From the NCBI RefSeq assembly GCF_902459465.1, contig NC_047065.1, forward strand, positions 3,468,309 to 3,532,308: DNA of 64,000 bases. Reading direction: 5' to 3'. A program made the translations under genes and the position numbers. The stretch comes from Asterias rubens (taxonomy: Eukaryota > Echinodermata > Asteroidea > Forcipulatida > Asteriidae). This document shows, piece by piece, positions 12,187-24,300 of the stretch. Positions within the stretch are counted from its first letter, which is position 1. Each line of letters opens with the position of its first letter. Under the pieces are notes generated by a model, which was not told the origin of the DNA, did no database searches, and saw nothing but the letters and a program-made list of their open reading frames with translations.

Positions 12187-12967
12187 TTTCCCCACAGCTG
12201 TTGCAGTTCGTGGTGGAAATGATAGCTGAACAACAACCAATACAATTTACTACAGAATTTCTCTACCGTTGGACTCGGAATCTCGGAAATTGAGCACTAA
12301 ACCGCCAGACAATTTGCTGTCAATCGTTCGTTTTAAAAACACGCTGTGTAATTATTTTTTCTTCTTTATGATCGCATGTGATGGCGCCCTCCATTGACTG
12401 AAACAATCAGCTGGTTTTAAATAAATAGAGAGGGCGCTGTTTCATTATTTGTTTACCAGAAATAGACCATTCTTTTGCAACGTCACAGCCCGAGTTTTTG
12501 CCAACCCAGATTGGAAAACTATGGAAAGCCGTAAGTGCAAATTAAGAAAAGATCGCTATTTTTTGTAACAATGTAACCAAATTTGTTGATTTTGTTAAAA
12601 ACAAAACAAATAATTGTGAGAGGCATTTTATTTAATTGAAAATTTGCAGAAAATGCTGAATTTGGTTAAAACATCTGTTTTTAAGATTTAGTGTTTTACT
12701 AACATTCGGCCGACCATGCCAACCAAGGCGGTTTGTTTATCAACAAAAGAAAGGTCTATAAGACCTTTTCGCAAATACCGGGGCGCGCGCGTAAAGCTTG
12801 GAATTAGGTGCATTGTGGTCTAGCTGGTATCCAAATTTGATCCATATATATCCCACAATGCACCTCATTCAACAGTCTGCGCTTGCGCATTGGTATTTGC
12901 GATAAGGTCTATTCACACACACGTCAAATAAACAGGCACAACACCACACAGAGACACACCCGACACC
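12187..12967. promoter_or_regulatory. Divergent promoter region between SS18 and IMPA1
   Basis: The two start codons point away from each other, 781 bp apart, so both 5' UTRs and promoters must lie here. The SS18 side (12300-12500) is ordinary mixed sequence. The IMPA1 side is filled by a hairpin element at 12760-12910 that ends 57 bp before the IMPA1 ATG. No TATA box is clear. Confidence 0.6.
12760..12910. repeat. Hairpin MITE just upstream of IMPA1
   Basis: The left end AGACCTTTTCGCAAATACC is matched inverted by GGTATTTGCGATAAGGTCT at the right end. Inner arms built on AGGTGCATTGTGG and CCACAATGCACCT also pair. A GCGCGCGCG run sits in the left arm. Confidence 0.75.
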
Positions 12968-15900
12968 ATGGCAAATTTGCAAGGAAACACAAGTTCAACG
13001 GTGCATCAGGAGTACCTCAGTGCTGCCGTCGAAATTGCAAGAAAAGCAGGAGAGGTAAAAATATAGTATTAAAAAATAAAATTAATCATAAGACATAATT
13101 ATTTCATAAACATCATGCATATCAATTATCAAGCATTCATCTGGTGTCATGTGTTTTCAGTAGGATAACAGGAAAATTGTTCACAATCAAAAACTAAATT
13201 TTTTTTTTTCAAATCATCTATCCAATTTTTTAACAATAACACTTTCACTTCATGGTGTGTTGAAATTTTTAAAGTTTTGGTTTTACGTTGCGAGAGACAG
13301 TCCGCCATTAATAACAGTGCTTGTGCATGCACGACATTGGAGCAACGTCATATGTTTTCACACCTTTCATTGGTTGGTATTTTATTGAATATTCAGAAGC
13401 TAGTACGGCGGGCAAAGTAAATCAAAAATATTATTCAATTAGTACTTAACAAATTTAATTACATTTTTGTCCTAAGGCATTATGGCTACTATATTAGAAT
13501 CCAGAGATATCATAAGGCATGAAAGTAAAATACCCCAACGCACCTTGATGCACACACACTTCATAACAATCCGTTTTCCCCCATTTCAGACCAGTAATGT
13601 TTGGTTTCAGGAGATAAGAAACCAATCTATGATATTTTCTCCTAAATTATTACGCTTATCGGAATTTATAACAGTTATGCAGTAAATAAATTAAAAAAAT
13701 TGTTGTCATTTTCACTTAAAATATTTTAATATTTTCCCCACATTTGCGCACCATAGAATCCCAAAAAGTAACCACCTCACGTGATCAATCTAGTGACTAA
13801 AGCAGAATGAAACTCAATCTAGCAGATAGTAATTTTGTTTTGAACTTTCGAGGTTGGGTGATGTTTCTTTGACTCACTTGAATGTTGGCATAATAATGCA
13901 CTAGTGATTAGTACCAAAAATCAATCATTTTATAAATGTTTGAGCATAACCAACGACAGGAAACTTTATTCTCAGCATGATTAAGCCTGATGAAAATACA
14001 GACCGTGAGTAAACTGCATAGCTTCTGTCACCGGTGCGGCTTGCACAATTTCGCGGTAAACGGGAATCAAAGTTGGGGACCGAAAACATATGAGGGTCGA
14101 TAACATATGACGCTACGATAATCATTTAAATAAATTTAAATCATAATTATTATTTTATAATTATTGACAAAATAGGGACATCACCAACAGGAATAGCTCA
14201 GTTGGTAGAGCGCCGGCACGTTAATCCGGAGGTCGTTGGTTCAAATCCCACTCTAGTCAATTCTTTGTTCAACCCAAAAATCAATTTATTTATGTGTAAA
14301 CTTTGTTCCCGTTTCGTTACGGAATGTAGAACCGACTGACCATAAATAAGAGAAGGCGAGTGTTAAATGAGGCATAGGGGCCTACTCGATGAAAACTAAC
14401 AACAAATACCTCTGCTGTCACATGTAAGTTATTTGCTAATGGTTGTACTATATAGTTTATAAATCACTTTCTTTTTCAACAGGAAATTCGTACCACATTC
14501 CAACTCAAAAAGACAATTGAAATCAAGAGTTCACCGGTCGACCTAGTGACCGAGACGGATCAGAAAGTGGAGAAACTTATCATCTCCTTCCTTCAGAATA
14601 AGTTCCCCGATCACAGGTACAGACCGCTTGCATCTGTGCATTGGCCACCATCTTTGATGAATTGTGCATGCGTGATCATTGGCTTAAAGTTTTTGTTTAA
14701 CTTTTTTTAAATCTTTTTTTTTATGCAAGTCGCCAGACACACAAGGCCTGAAGGCCACTTCCAAGGTGCGGGCTACAAATCATAATTATTTGATAATGGC
14801 CTGATGTTTCATCCCTAGCAGAGTCTTTCTCTATTTTTGTCTTGCAGTTTTATTGGTGAGGAGTCAACAGAAGCTGGAAGTCATTGTGAACTAACAGATA
14901 ATCCAACATGGATTATTGACCCGGTGGATGGAACTACAAACTTTGTCCATTGGTAGGTTTTGTAGAGCTCCCAGGAATCTATTAATAATAATATTCTGTT
15001 ACTTTTCTTTCTCTTTTTTTTTTCTCCAAGGGTATGCAGAAAATTTAAACACCATTTTTCTATTTTGCAGCTTTCCATTTGTGGCAGTCTCAATCGGACT
15101 GTCAATAAATAAAGAGAATAGCGTTGGTGTGATCTATAACCCAATACTGGATGAGATGTTCACAGCAATAAAAGGAGGCGGAGCGTTTTGCAACGACAAG
15201 CCCATCAGCTGCTCAAAGCAAGAAGGTTACAATACAAGTGCTCAAATTTGTTATATTTAATTTTTTAATTATTTTTTCATCTCATTTAATGAGCGGCATA
15301 TTGTACTCGAATCTCTCAAAAGTTTGCTGTTGGGAATTGCTCCTTATCCTTTTAAAAAGTTAATCATGCACAAAGACAGTGATTTTTTTTTAAGGCCTCT
15401 TGACATGCACCTCACGGAACATGGTCCGCCACTTAGTTGAATAGCAAATTTGGTTCTAAATAAAAGCGGACCCTATTGCGTCATGAAATTAAACAAAAAA
15501 CACACTATTCAAGGGATTTATATGAATCGTTCTTTGTAGGGTTGTGCAGATCATGGTAAAACCAACATCTTTAGAAAAAAAGACTTCTCAACGTTGATGA
15601 TTCCCCCCCCCCCCCCCAGATATCTGTAAACAGTGTTTAGCCATTGCTGAGTTGGGAAGCAGTCTCGAATAAAGCTCATGTCAAGACCAATACTTAACTG
15701 TACATGGTCAAACCAACATTATCGTTAAAACCTTTTCACAATGTTGATAATTTCTTTTCTTTTTCCAGATATTTGTAAATGTTTAGCCATTGCTGAGGTG
15801 GGAAGCAGTCGCGATAAAGCCCACGTCAAGACCAAGTTAGGTAACATTGCTGCCGTCATTGATCGAGGGGCTCATGGGTAGGTGTTTTCTACTTATAGTG

Positions 15901-17141
15901 TCATAGAAAATATCACTACAAAAGGAGAGCAAAAGCAAAGTTTGCTTACCGATAAAAACAACTTTATGAAATGGTACTTTGGCTTGTAACTGGGCCCACT
16001 TCTTGAGCATACAGTTTTGCTTAACGATGTTGTGCTTAGCAAACAAATTAACAGGATACCATTCAGAAATGGTGCATGTGACAAGGTATTTTGGCTGGTA
16101 ACTTTATTCTGGTAAGTATAAGTTTGTAGTGCTTAGCTACCTTTGTGTTGTTTTATTCTTATTTTTTTAAATAATTTTTTTTAATGTGTCTTGTGTTTTG
16201 TGATCCAGATTACGATCTCTAGGATCAGCAGCCCTGAATATGTGTCAGGTAGCGAGGGGTGGAGGGGACGTTTACTTTGAGCATGGTATCCACTGCTGGG
16301 ACATGGCTGCTGGTGCTGTCATCGTAACGGAGGCTGGTGGAACAGTCATCGACCCAAAAGGTAAGAGATTACAATTGGACTATTATTAGAACTACAAAAA
16401 ACCTCATGCATAAAACTACTGAAACCTCAGCACAACTAAAGGCACTGGACACTATTGGCAATTACTCAAAAAAACTTACTTGGTAACAAGCAATGGAGAG
16501 CAGTTGATAGTACAAAACATTGTGAGAAACGACTCCCTTTGAAGTAACGTATAGTTTTCGAGAAAGAAGTTATTTTCCACTAAAATATTTGAACTTGATT
16601 TGGAGACCTCAGAATTCGATTTTCAGGTCTGAAATCAAGCATCTGAAAGCACACAACTTCAGGTGACAAGGGTGTTTTTTCTTCCATTATTATCTCGCAA
16701 CTGCGACGACCAATTGAGTTCAAATTTTCACAGGTTTGTTATTTTGTGCATATGTTGAGATACACCAAGTGAGAAGACTGGTCTTTGACAATTACCAAAG
16801 GTGTCCAGTGTCTTTAACGGAGTAATTGAAAAACAGTAGCAGGCCTAGCGACTGGACTAATGATTTAATAGTTGTGACTATGACACTAGTCGCATTAGTC
16901 GCCCAGGGCTTCTCGGTATTAACTTCACTACCGCGGAGTGAGTTCTTAATTGTTCTCACTGTTTTGACAAGCTTGCTCCAGTCATTGTCAGGCGACTGAA
17001 TTATTTATCAATTGCAATTGTTTTTTCACTGTAGGTGGGCCGCTCGATTTGATGAAGCGAAATGTAATAGCAGCAAGTTCTCAACAACTAGCAGAAACTA
17101 TATCATCATGTCTAACCCACATAGAGTTCCCCAGGGACTAG
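12968..17141 (+). CDS. IMPA1: Inositol monophosphatase, 7 exons
   Basis: This enzyme removes phosphate from myo-inositol monophosphates to give free inositol for phosphoinositide signalling; it is a cytosolic, magnesium-dependent, lithium-sensitive enzyme. Exons: 12968-13054, 14483-14616, 14848-14952, 15071-15225, 15769-15877, 16209-16360 and 17035-17141, together 282 residues (human IMPA1 has 277). Metal ligands are present: GEES (Glu78), the motif DPVDGTTNF with Asp98 and Asp101, and WDMAAG with Asp228. The [10 protein letters not shown] and [10 protein letters not shown] segments are typical of the family. All splice junctions are GT-AG and keep frame. The ATG chosen opens exon 1 and gives an N-terminus about 8 residues longer than human. 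IMPA2 is the alternative paralogue; many invertebrates have one gene for both, so the exact symbol is less certain than the enzyme. Confidence 0.93.
14188..14330 (+). repeat. tRNA-derived SINE in IMPA1 intron 1
   Basis: The head carries a good A box (TAGCTCAGTTGGTAGAGC) and B box (GGTTCAAATCC) at tRNA spacing. The acceptor stem does not pair, and the base before the putative anticodon is C, not T, so this is not a working tRNA gene. The tail with TTGTTCAACCC is shared with other copies in the window. Confidence 0.7.
16437..16817. repeat. MITE family A copy in IMPA1 intron 6
   Basis: Terminal words GGCACTGGACACTATTGG and the inverted CCAGTGTCTTTAA border the usual hairpin-containing body. The right end keeps TTAA; the left flank is CTAAA. 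Confidence 0.88.
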
Positions 17142-17392
17142 TTACAAGTCTAGGGTATTTTGTATTATACTGAAGGTGTAGCCATTTAGTAATTTAGCCC
17201 AGAAAAAAACAGACAACGAGTGCATACTGTGGTATGCAATACCGGTGCCCGTGCAAACACAGGAGTTATAGGTTAGCACGATATACTGAGTTTGAAATCT
17301 GCCGAGCATGAAAGATTTTTGAGGAATATCTGACGTCCAAAATCAGTACTGTCCAAAACCCACAGCTAGGAAATGTATGCGGCCATGGAATC

Positions 17393-17770
17393 TTAAATGA
17401 CACTATTGGTAATTGTCAAAGACCAGTCTTCTCACTTGGTGTATCTCAACGTATGCATCAAATCTGTGAAATTTTGAGCTCAATTGGTCATTGAAGTTGC
17501 AAGATAATAATGAAAGAAAAAACACTCTTGTCACACGAAGTTGTGTGCTTTCAGATGCTTGATTTCGAGACCTCAAATTATAAATCTGAGGTCTAGAAAT
17601 CAAATTCATGAAAATTACTTCTTTCTTCAAAACTATGTTTGTTACTTCAGAAGGAGCCGTTTTTCACAATGTTTTATTGGATATCAACCTCTCCCCATTA
17701 CTCGTTACCAAGTGAGGTTTTACGCTAATAATTATTTTGAGTAATTACCAATAGTGTCCACTGCCTTTAA
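17393..17770. repeat. MITE family A copy
   Basis: TTAA flanks both ends. The first nine or so terminal bases are missing on the left (it starts AATGACACTATTGG); the right end is intact (CCACTGCCTTTAA). Confidence 0.88.
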
Positions 17771-18139
17771 AGTAGTAGGTTATTACAAGAAATATTTGAA
17801 TTATGGAGGTCTGAAATTTGTCTTACCCTAAACTGGACCCTCGGGACTCTGTATCTGCATGATCTGTGTACAGCACAGAGGAAGAGTCCTACATAGGACT
17901 AGGTATCACAGTGTTCAACATTGTACAATGCTTCCACAGTGGGCAATGAAGGCAAATCAGGGGCCACTTTCACAAAGAGCTAAGATTGATGTTAACTGCA
18001 AATCAATCGCGGTTGCTTAAGTCACAATACAAATCACTATGGTGATATTGACAATTTGTCTCAAGATGAATTGTATTGCTATGTGAAATTGCCTCTGGGC
18101 TCTAGGCAGATTTGTTTAGAGTAATACATGTACCTTAGT

Positions 18140-18570
18140 CAGGTTGTTAGTTGTCACCCATTTGTCAAATGTGAGTAAAAACAGGCAAGTAAAAACACTG
18201 TCATTTGCTGCAAGGCCAATTAGAATTTTGTTAATTAGTCAAACATCAATGTTAACTAGTAAAGTTACAATGTGGGGCGTGGCATGGCTTGGTGTCAAGC
18301 ACTCGGGACTCAAGCTCTGGTGTTTCTGATCATCATAGAGTGGTTAGGTGCCGGTCAGGACACTTTTGTTGTCACCCATTCACAAAATGTGAGTAAAAGC
18401 AGGCACAGCAAAACACTTTTATTTGCAGCAAGACCAATTAAAATTTGGTTAAGTAGTCAAACTACAATGTAAACTATGTAATTAAAATGTCGGGAGTGAC
18501 ATGGCTGAGTTTAGTTTCTGGTGTTTCTGATCATCATAATGTGGGTTTGAGTCCCGGTCTTGACACTAGT
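18140..18570. repeat. Two-copy tandem repeat, about 215 bp unit
   Basis: TTGTCACCCATT with AATGTGAGTAAAA and CTGGTGTTTCTGATCATCAT occur in the same order in two adjacent, diverged copies. The second runs into GGGTTTGAGTCCCGG, which resembles a tRNA B box, so the unit may be SINE-derived. Confidence 0.65.
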
Positions 18571-18852
18571 GTCCTTAACCTTGCAATGCCCCACCCATGT
18601 TAAATACTATATGACTGCCATTGGTAACTGCAGGATGCAGTCAGTTGGAAAACATGTACATTTGTACCTCATTACCTCTAAATTATTTCATGACCACAAA
18701 CTGGACAAAGATCCGTCACCAAAAAATAGACATAGAGAATTGAAATATGATGAAACTGCTTTTATACAGTACATCTTTCTTCAGTTGAAATAATTTTCCA
18801 AAATAAATGAAATAAAGGTTATTCATTACTAGATTACGTATTTACTTGTCAT

Positions 18853-19078
18853 TTAAAGGCAGTGGACACTATTGGTAAATACTCAAAATAATTATTGGCA
18901 TAAACTTGGTAACGTGTAATGGGGAGCTGTTGATAGTAAAAACATTGTGAGAAACAGCTCCCTCTGAAGTGCAGAGTTTTGGAGAAAGAAGTACTTTTCC
19001 GCGAATTTGATTTTGAGACCTCAGATTTAGATTCACCAATTAAGAAGACCAATTTTACCAATAGTGTCCAGTGTCTAA
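18853..19078. repeat. MITE family A copy with internal deletion
   Basis: The left half is normal from TTAAAGGCAGTGG through the central hairpin. It then jumps to the last bases CAATAGTGTCCAGTGTCT, so about 150 bp of the right half is lost. Confidence 0.8.
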
Positions 19079-19309
19079 AGTATGACTATTCCTATTATCA
19101 CATTGCTGTCGAAGCAGTAGTTACATGTAAGTTTAAGTTTTTTGTACTCATGTACCGCATATTGTCAGCTAGGTGATGTTGTTTTTTTAGATTATGTTTC
19201 AATAAATTGATGTTAAAAGATATTTTCTGTTCTGAACACCGAAGTCATGCTTATTGTGTATTTATATTTAGGCACTATGTAGCGTGTGGCTTCTGTTATA
19301 AATATCAGA

Positions 19310-19775
19310 CATTCATAAATACCCCAGACAGTTTCACTACTCCTATTGGTGGAGAGCGCGTCACGTGGGGGTGTTTAAACCTTTCATAATGACCAGCTGG
19401 ACCTGTGTGTAACAAGCTGGCTTCCGCGTGTCGGGCATGCAAGTTTATCACACGGAACGCAATTCATAGCTATAGTATCAGCGCGTAATCAAAGCGCGCG
19501 CGCATACACACAACCCACGCGCAACGAAGAGATTCTTAACAAAGTTTTGGAATAAAATATTTCAAACCTCGAATTTTCAATTGTTAAAGAGTCTATAACT
19601 GTATTTTTTAACGTTTTTTTAACAAAAGGGCATTTATGAATGGGAATAACAGAGTAGTGACTCGTTCATAAATGTCCGTTTAAAACCTTGCAGGGTCGTT
19701 GCCGTGCGATAAAGGCCCCGACCCTGCCAGCTTTTAACGGCCGTTGAAGAACTCTTCGCTACCCCTTTATTCCCT
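19310..19775. repeat. GC-richer inverted-repeat element, unclassified
   Basis: An imperfect outer inverted repeat pairs GGGAATAACAGAGTAGTGA (19640s) with TTCGCTACCCCTTTATTCCC (19750s). Inside it, GCAGGGTCG and CGACCCTGC form a tight hairpin, and CATTTATGAA faces TTCATAAATG. The preceding 300 bp has many CpG and GCGCGC words, unlike its surroundings. It is probably one foldback transposon. Confidence 0.5.
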
Positions 19776-20131
19776 TAGTAATCATGGCACTCTACAGACC
19801 CTTGGGAGGACATAGTGTTAACATTTACAAACAATACTCTAAAAATGAACACATTTCAAAATAAAAAGGAAAGAAAATTCATTAATCCTATATCTTTGAA
19901 GTACTGTATACTGTAAATACAGTACAACTTTATTTTGTTCAATGCAAATTAGAGACAAACTCTGGCAATCCAACTAGTCAATGCAAGGAATGTACATTTG
20001 TTTTGCTATGGAATTGTACTGTACAGATCATGCCCAACAGGAAGGGGCCATTCAGATAGGTTCAACATTTAAAATTGTTCTTTGTTGATCTTATTTCTTA
20101 ATTGGTTTGACCCATCTAACCACACCAAATT

Positions 20132-20518
20132 TTAAAGACAGTGGACACTATTGGTAATTGTCAAAGACCAGTCTTCTCACTTGGTGTATCTCAATATATG
20201 CATAAAATAACAAACCTGTGAAAATTTGAGCTCAATTGGTCGTCAAAGTTGCGAGATTATAATGAAAGAAAAAAAGGCCCTAGTCACATGAAGTTATGTG
20301 CTTTCAGATGCTTGATTTTGTGACCTCAAATTCTAAATCTGAGGTCTCAAAATCAAATTCGTGGAAAGTTACTTCTTTCTCGAAAACTACATCACTTCAG
20401 AGGGAGCTGTTTCTCGCAATGTTTTATACTAGCAACCTCTCCCCATTACTCGTTACCAAGTGAGGTTTTATGCAAATAATTATTTGAAGAAACTACCAAT
20501 AGTGTCCACTGCCTTTAA
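20132..20518. repeat. MITE family A, full copy
   Basis: TTAA flanks both ends; terminal repeats and the central hairpin are intact. Confidence 0.92.
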
Positions 20519-20929
20519 ATATTGACTACCCTATACACGTACACTGACATGACCAAATAACAAAGTAATGTCTCAAATTTAGCAGATATTTCAAATTAAA
20601 ATTTCAGCCATCTCAGGAGATTTCAATTCAATAGCTTTCTCCTTGCTTCCAACAGGCAACCTATTCTAGTTGCAACCTAAGAGAAAATTCTCCCCATCCA
20701 CCGGGAGCAGTAGTCAGCTATTGAAACTAGGTTGACTGTAAACATTTGAACTTCAAAGATAGTTTTTCTATTATTTGAACAGAAAACTTAATTTCAATTT
20801 TCAGCCATTTCTTTTGACAGATTGAATTTAAAAAAAATTAATGTATTCTGAGTGAACCTTAATGTTGGTATCTGTGGGAGCAGGTGGACTTGGCAAACTA
20901 AGGCAGACTTCATCTACAAAACCAATGAT

Positions 20930-21225
20930 TGAGAAAAAAAGTATACTTACTCATACTAAATACATACTTTATCTTCACACACCACCTCGGCAGCTCAGAT
21001 CATCCAACACTTAACTTCTTCTCTTGGGGAGCTCGATCCTTCTCACACTCTGGCCCATCACTGTGGAACGAACTCCCCCCCAAATCTCCGACAAGTCACT
21101 CCTATTTTTGTGCTTAAATCTTTGTATACGACTTATTGTCAACTTGGTTTGCATCTCTCCTGCGCCAGGAGTGTCTTTTAGACAGACATGGCGCATTATA
21201 AATTGCCACTATTATTATTTATACT
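20930..21225 (+). mobile_element. LINE 3' end, truncated and frameshifted
   Basis: The segment encodes FSHSGPSLWNELPP, the conserved C-terminal motif of CR1/L2-like reverse transcriptases. Frame is lost at a run of eight C's, where a second frame continues the C-terminal sequence. It ends with GCGCATTATAAATTGCCACT and an ATTATTATT tail. Only the extreme 3' end remains. Confidence 0.7.
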
Positions 21226-21392
21226 AAAGTTGCACTGTGAAATTTTCATGAACTTCTACACCTCAAAGAAGACTTCAACACTCCAACAGACTTGAAAATC
21301 AACCCACAGATCAAAAGTAATAAACATGTTCCAAAATAGAACAAAGGAATGTCCACATAATATTTATAACGATGAATATAACGTTGGGAGTG

Positions 21393-24300
21393 TCACCTGA
21401 GTTGTTGGTTCTGTCTGGCCGCTTTAAATCGAGACACTTTCTTGGGCGGGGCTGGTGGTTCGCTACTGGTAGGAGGCAAGTTTACTACTTCAGGAACGAC
21501 CCGTGTCTCCTCTCTTTCTGTTACTTGACCTGAGAATGCCTGCATTTGGAGGGAAAGTCAAGACCTTTACCAGGTTGTTCTTTATTTACACACGGTTAAT
21601 TTGCATGCAGTTATGTAGTGTTGTAGGTCTCAAGATCGACTCAATACCCGATTTGTTGTTGAGGTCTTAACTGCTTCCAGGTCTAAATTTTGTAGACTCC
21701 GTCTTAGTCTCAGTTTTGTGTCGAGACCTTTCAAAGTGTTCACAATATCATGGCTATGCTTACCGCCGAATTCTGCGCTTACGATCACGATTCCCCGCTT
21801 ACGTGCAAGCGCTGAATTTCTGCGCTTGCCTTGTAAGCGTAGAATGCCTAGTAACGTGGAGCACGCACGCGCAGAAGCCAAAATTCACCGCTAACCCGTG
21901 AAATATGCTTGACGTAAGCAGAGTTCCATGCTTCCGTAAAGCGCCAAATCTGTGCTTACGGTAAGCAGATCCATGAAATTGGGCCCTGATTTACTGTAAT
22001 TTTTAAGCTGATAAGCTGATCTTTAAGCTGATCTTGTGGCCAAACAAATTGGTCTGGTCTTGACCTAAACCACTGCAAATAATGTCATCACTTTAAACTT
22101 ACCGAGGGTGGAGCTGGGAGTATCACATGATTTTTTGCCTCCTTTTTCTGCATCCCTTCTGGCTCCTCTGGTGCCCTAACCAGATGGGATCTTGGCCCAC
22201 TCTTGAGAATTGATTTTAACAGCTGACCCTTCCCATGGGTTTCATCACAAGGTGCAGCTTCTTCAAGTGAGGTCCCTCCCCCTGGATTCTGACCCATTGT
22301 AGTTAGGTACTGCTTGTAAATGTCTGCAGGGCTGAGAAGTGTCGTTGAGATTTCAGAGGGAGCACAGGCAGAGGGCGATTCCTTTGCAACAGGTGTCTGA
22401 AACGGAAGTTGAAATATGCCGAGAACGTCATTCTTTGCCATTTTTGTTGTACTTAGTGCAGAACAAGGAAAATTACATGGAATTAGAGAGTATACAAGAC
22501 CCAAAAATATGCATACCTCGGTATCCGTGACAGCCTTGGTATGCCTGAAGGTGATTGTAGTCGGCTTAGGGTCAGCAGTGTCATCGTCTGAGTCTGATTC
22601 TTCATATTCATCATCTTCCCATCGAACATGCCGACCTGTGTCATCCCCACTCTGAGAATTGTTGGGATTTTTACTAGGTACAGTGTTTTCGTCTTGTCTG
22701 AACAGGAAAGGAGAGAAAGAGAGGAGAAAATAACAGTGTAAGCTTGTATTTTGTAAGGACCTCTCATTTCCACCACCCCATGCGTACAACCCATCCCCAT
22801 TACAATGCACACCCAGACACCAGTGTCCAGACTAGCTGTCTGGGACTAGACAAATTTATGTGTTTTAATTATTTAATGACCTCTGTATAAACATTCTATT
22901 TTCCCATACTATTCATTCTTCTCTAGTCTACTCTCGTCGACAGACCCTCCTGGTTAGCCCGATCCAGTGTTCTTCTCTCTAATCCTGCCTTCTCTTTACT
23001 GATCTTGTACTCTTCCACAATCTTCGTTAAGCCTTATACAGTTCTTAAAAAAAAAAATATTCTGTATATCTAGCCCAAAAAAAAGAGTCTTTATCCGAGT
23101 TTTATTCTTAAGTGTTATCGGCCAAGTTTAATCGTGACACCTGCAAATTTTCAAGTGTTACAACAGCAATGACGTTAAAACACCCTCGGGCCTCAAAACA
23201 TTTCAGCTAACGAAGATATCACCAGACCATGTTCCTACACCAGAGCACTTGGACCTTGGCATTTGATTTGTTGACTTTAACTCACCGCTGTGACCTACAC
23301 CTTGACCTGTCAAAATGGCACATCTCAAACATGAGCTACAATCCGGCAACTCCAATTTCGTAGACAGTTCCAGTGCCTACCAATTTTTTGTTTTCATTAG
23401 TTGTACAATACAGGTTAACCAAACACAGGAATCAGACAGACATGTCTACGCGTTACAGTGCATAGACCACTTTTGTTTTTTTTGCCTTGGATTTGTTACC
23501 TGGAAGGAATGTTAATAATGATTTCACACGCCAACTTACCGCGCCAACTCGTCTAATTCTTCTTCCTGTCTTTCGAGCTCGTCCAACCTCGCCCACAACT
23601 CAGTCATTCTCCTCCCTGTTGCGTCTGCTTGGTCCCCCTCCTCCACTCTCCCCCTGTCCCCCTCCCCCTCCTCCCTCGTCTTGGCTCCACCTTCTGAGTT
23701 GTGCGATGTGATGGCCTGCCCTCGACCACCAATCAATGGTTGATTTGACCCCTGACCCATGTCCCCTTGATGACTCTCTGAGCTCTTGCTCTTTGTGACG
23801 CCTGAAGCCGCAGTTTTCTTCTTTGCTTTTCGTTCCTCTTTAAAGTTAGAAAAAGTTCATAAAAACAAGTTAACAAGTTAAAAAATAATAATTAAAAAAT
23901 GCTTTTTTTGCTACATTTTATCCAATAACTTAACAATAACAATGCAAAAAATAACTTAAATCCTGGATTAATAATTGGCATGAGTGATTTACTAATCGTC
24001 CGGGCAATTTGCTATTGTGGCCCATGCGGGATACTTCCCCACTGCCCACCCTTGGTGCTTTAGTTTGTAATAATCTATACAAAGTAATACCTCTGAAAAT
24101 GAACAAGAAGTTTTCAATGGCTTTTCCTGGCATAAAGGCCCCATGAAATATTTAATGAAGACTGACCTCTCCATCTAGCCTCCTTCTCAGCGTCGTAGTC
24201 CTCTCTAATGTCAACAAGATCACCCTTGTTATCGCTCATGTCTTTTAGTTCTGATGTAAAACCAAGCCTGGATTTCAAGAGATCTGACTGCTTGGCTAGA

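Larger units (their letters stand above)
17142..21392. other. Tail-to-tail spacer between IMPA1 and URI1
   Basis: Both flanking genes end here, so their 3' UTRs occupy the edges. The rest is repeats: three MITE family A copies, a tandem duplication at 18140-18570, a GC-richer hairpin region at 19310-19775 and a LINE end at 20930-21225. I see no further gene. Confidence 0.6.

Noticed and set aside
14188-14262. Possible functional tRNA gene
   Set aside because: A and B boxes are good, but the acceptor stem does not pair and position 33 is not T; the tail is shared with other repeats, so it is a SINE.
22088-22810. Single uninterrupted URI1 exon of 240 codons
   Set aside because: The open frame crosses an intron; donor 22516 and acceptor 22397 give the conserved join from DTE to TPVAKE, and frame is kept.
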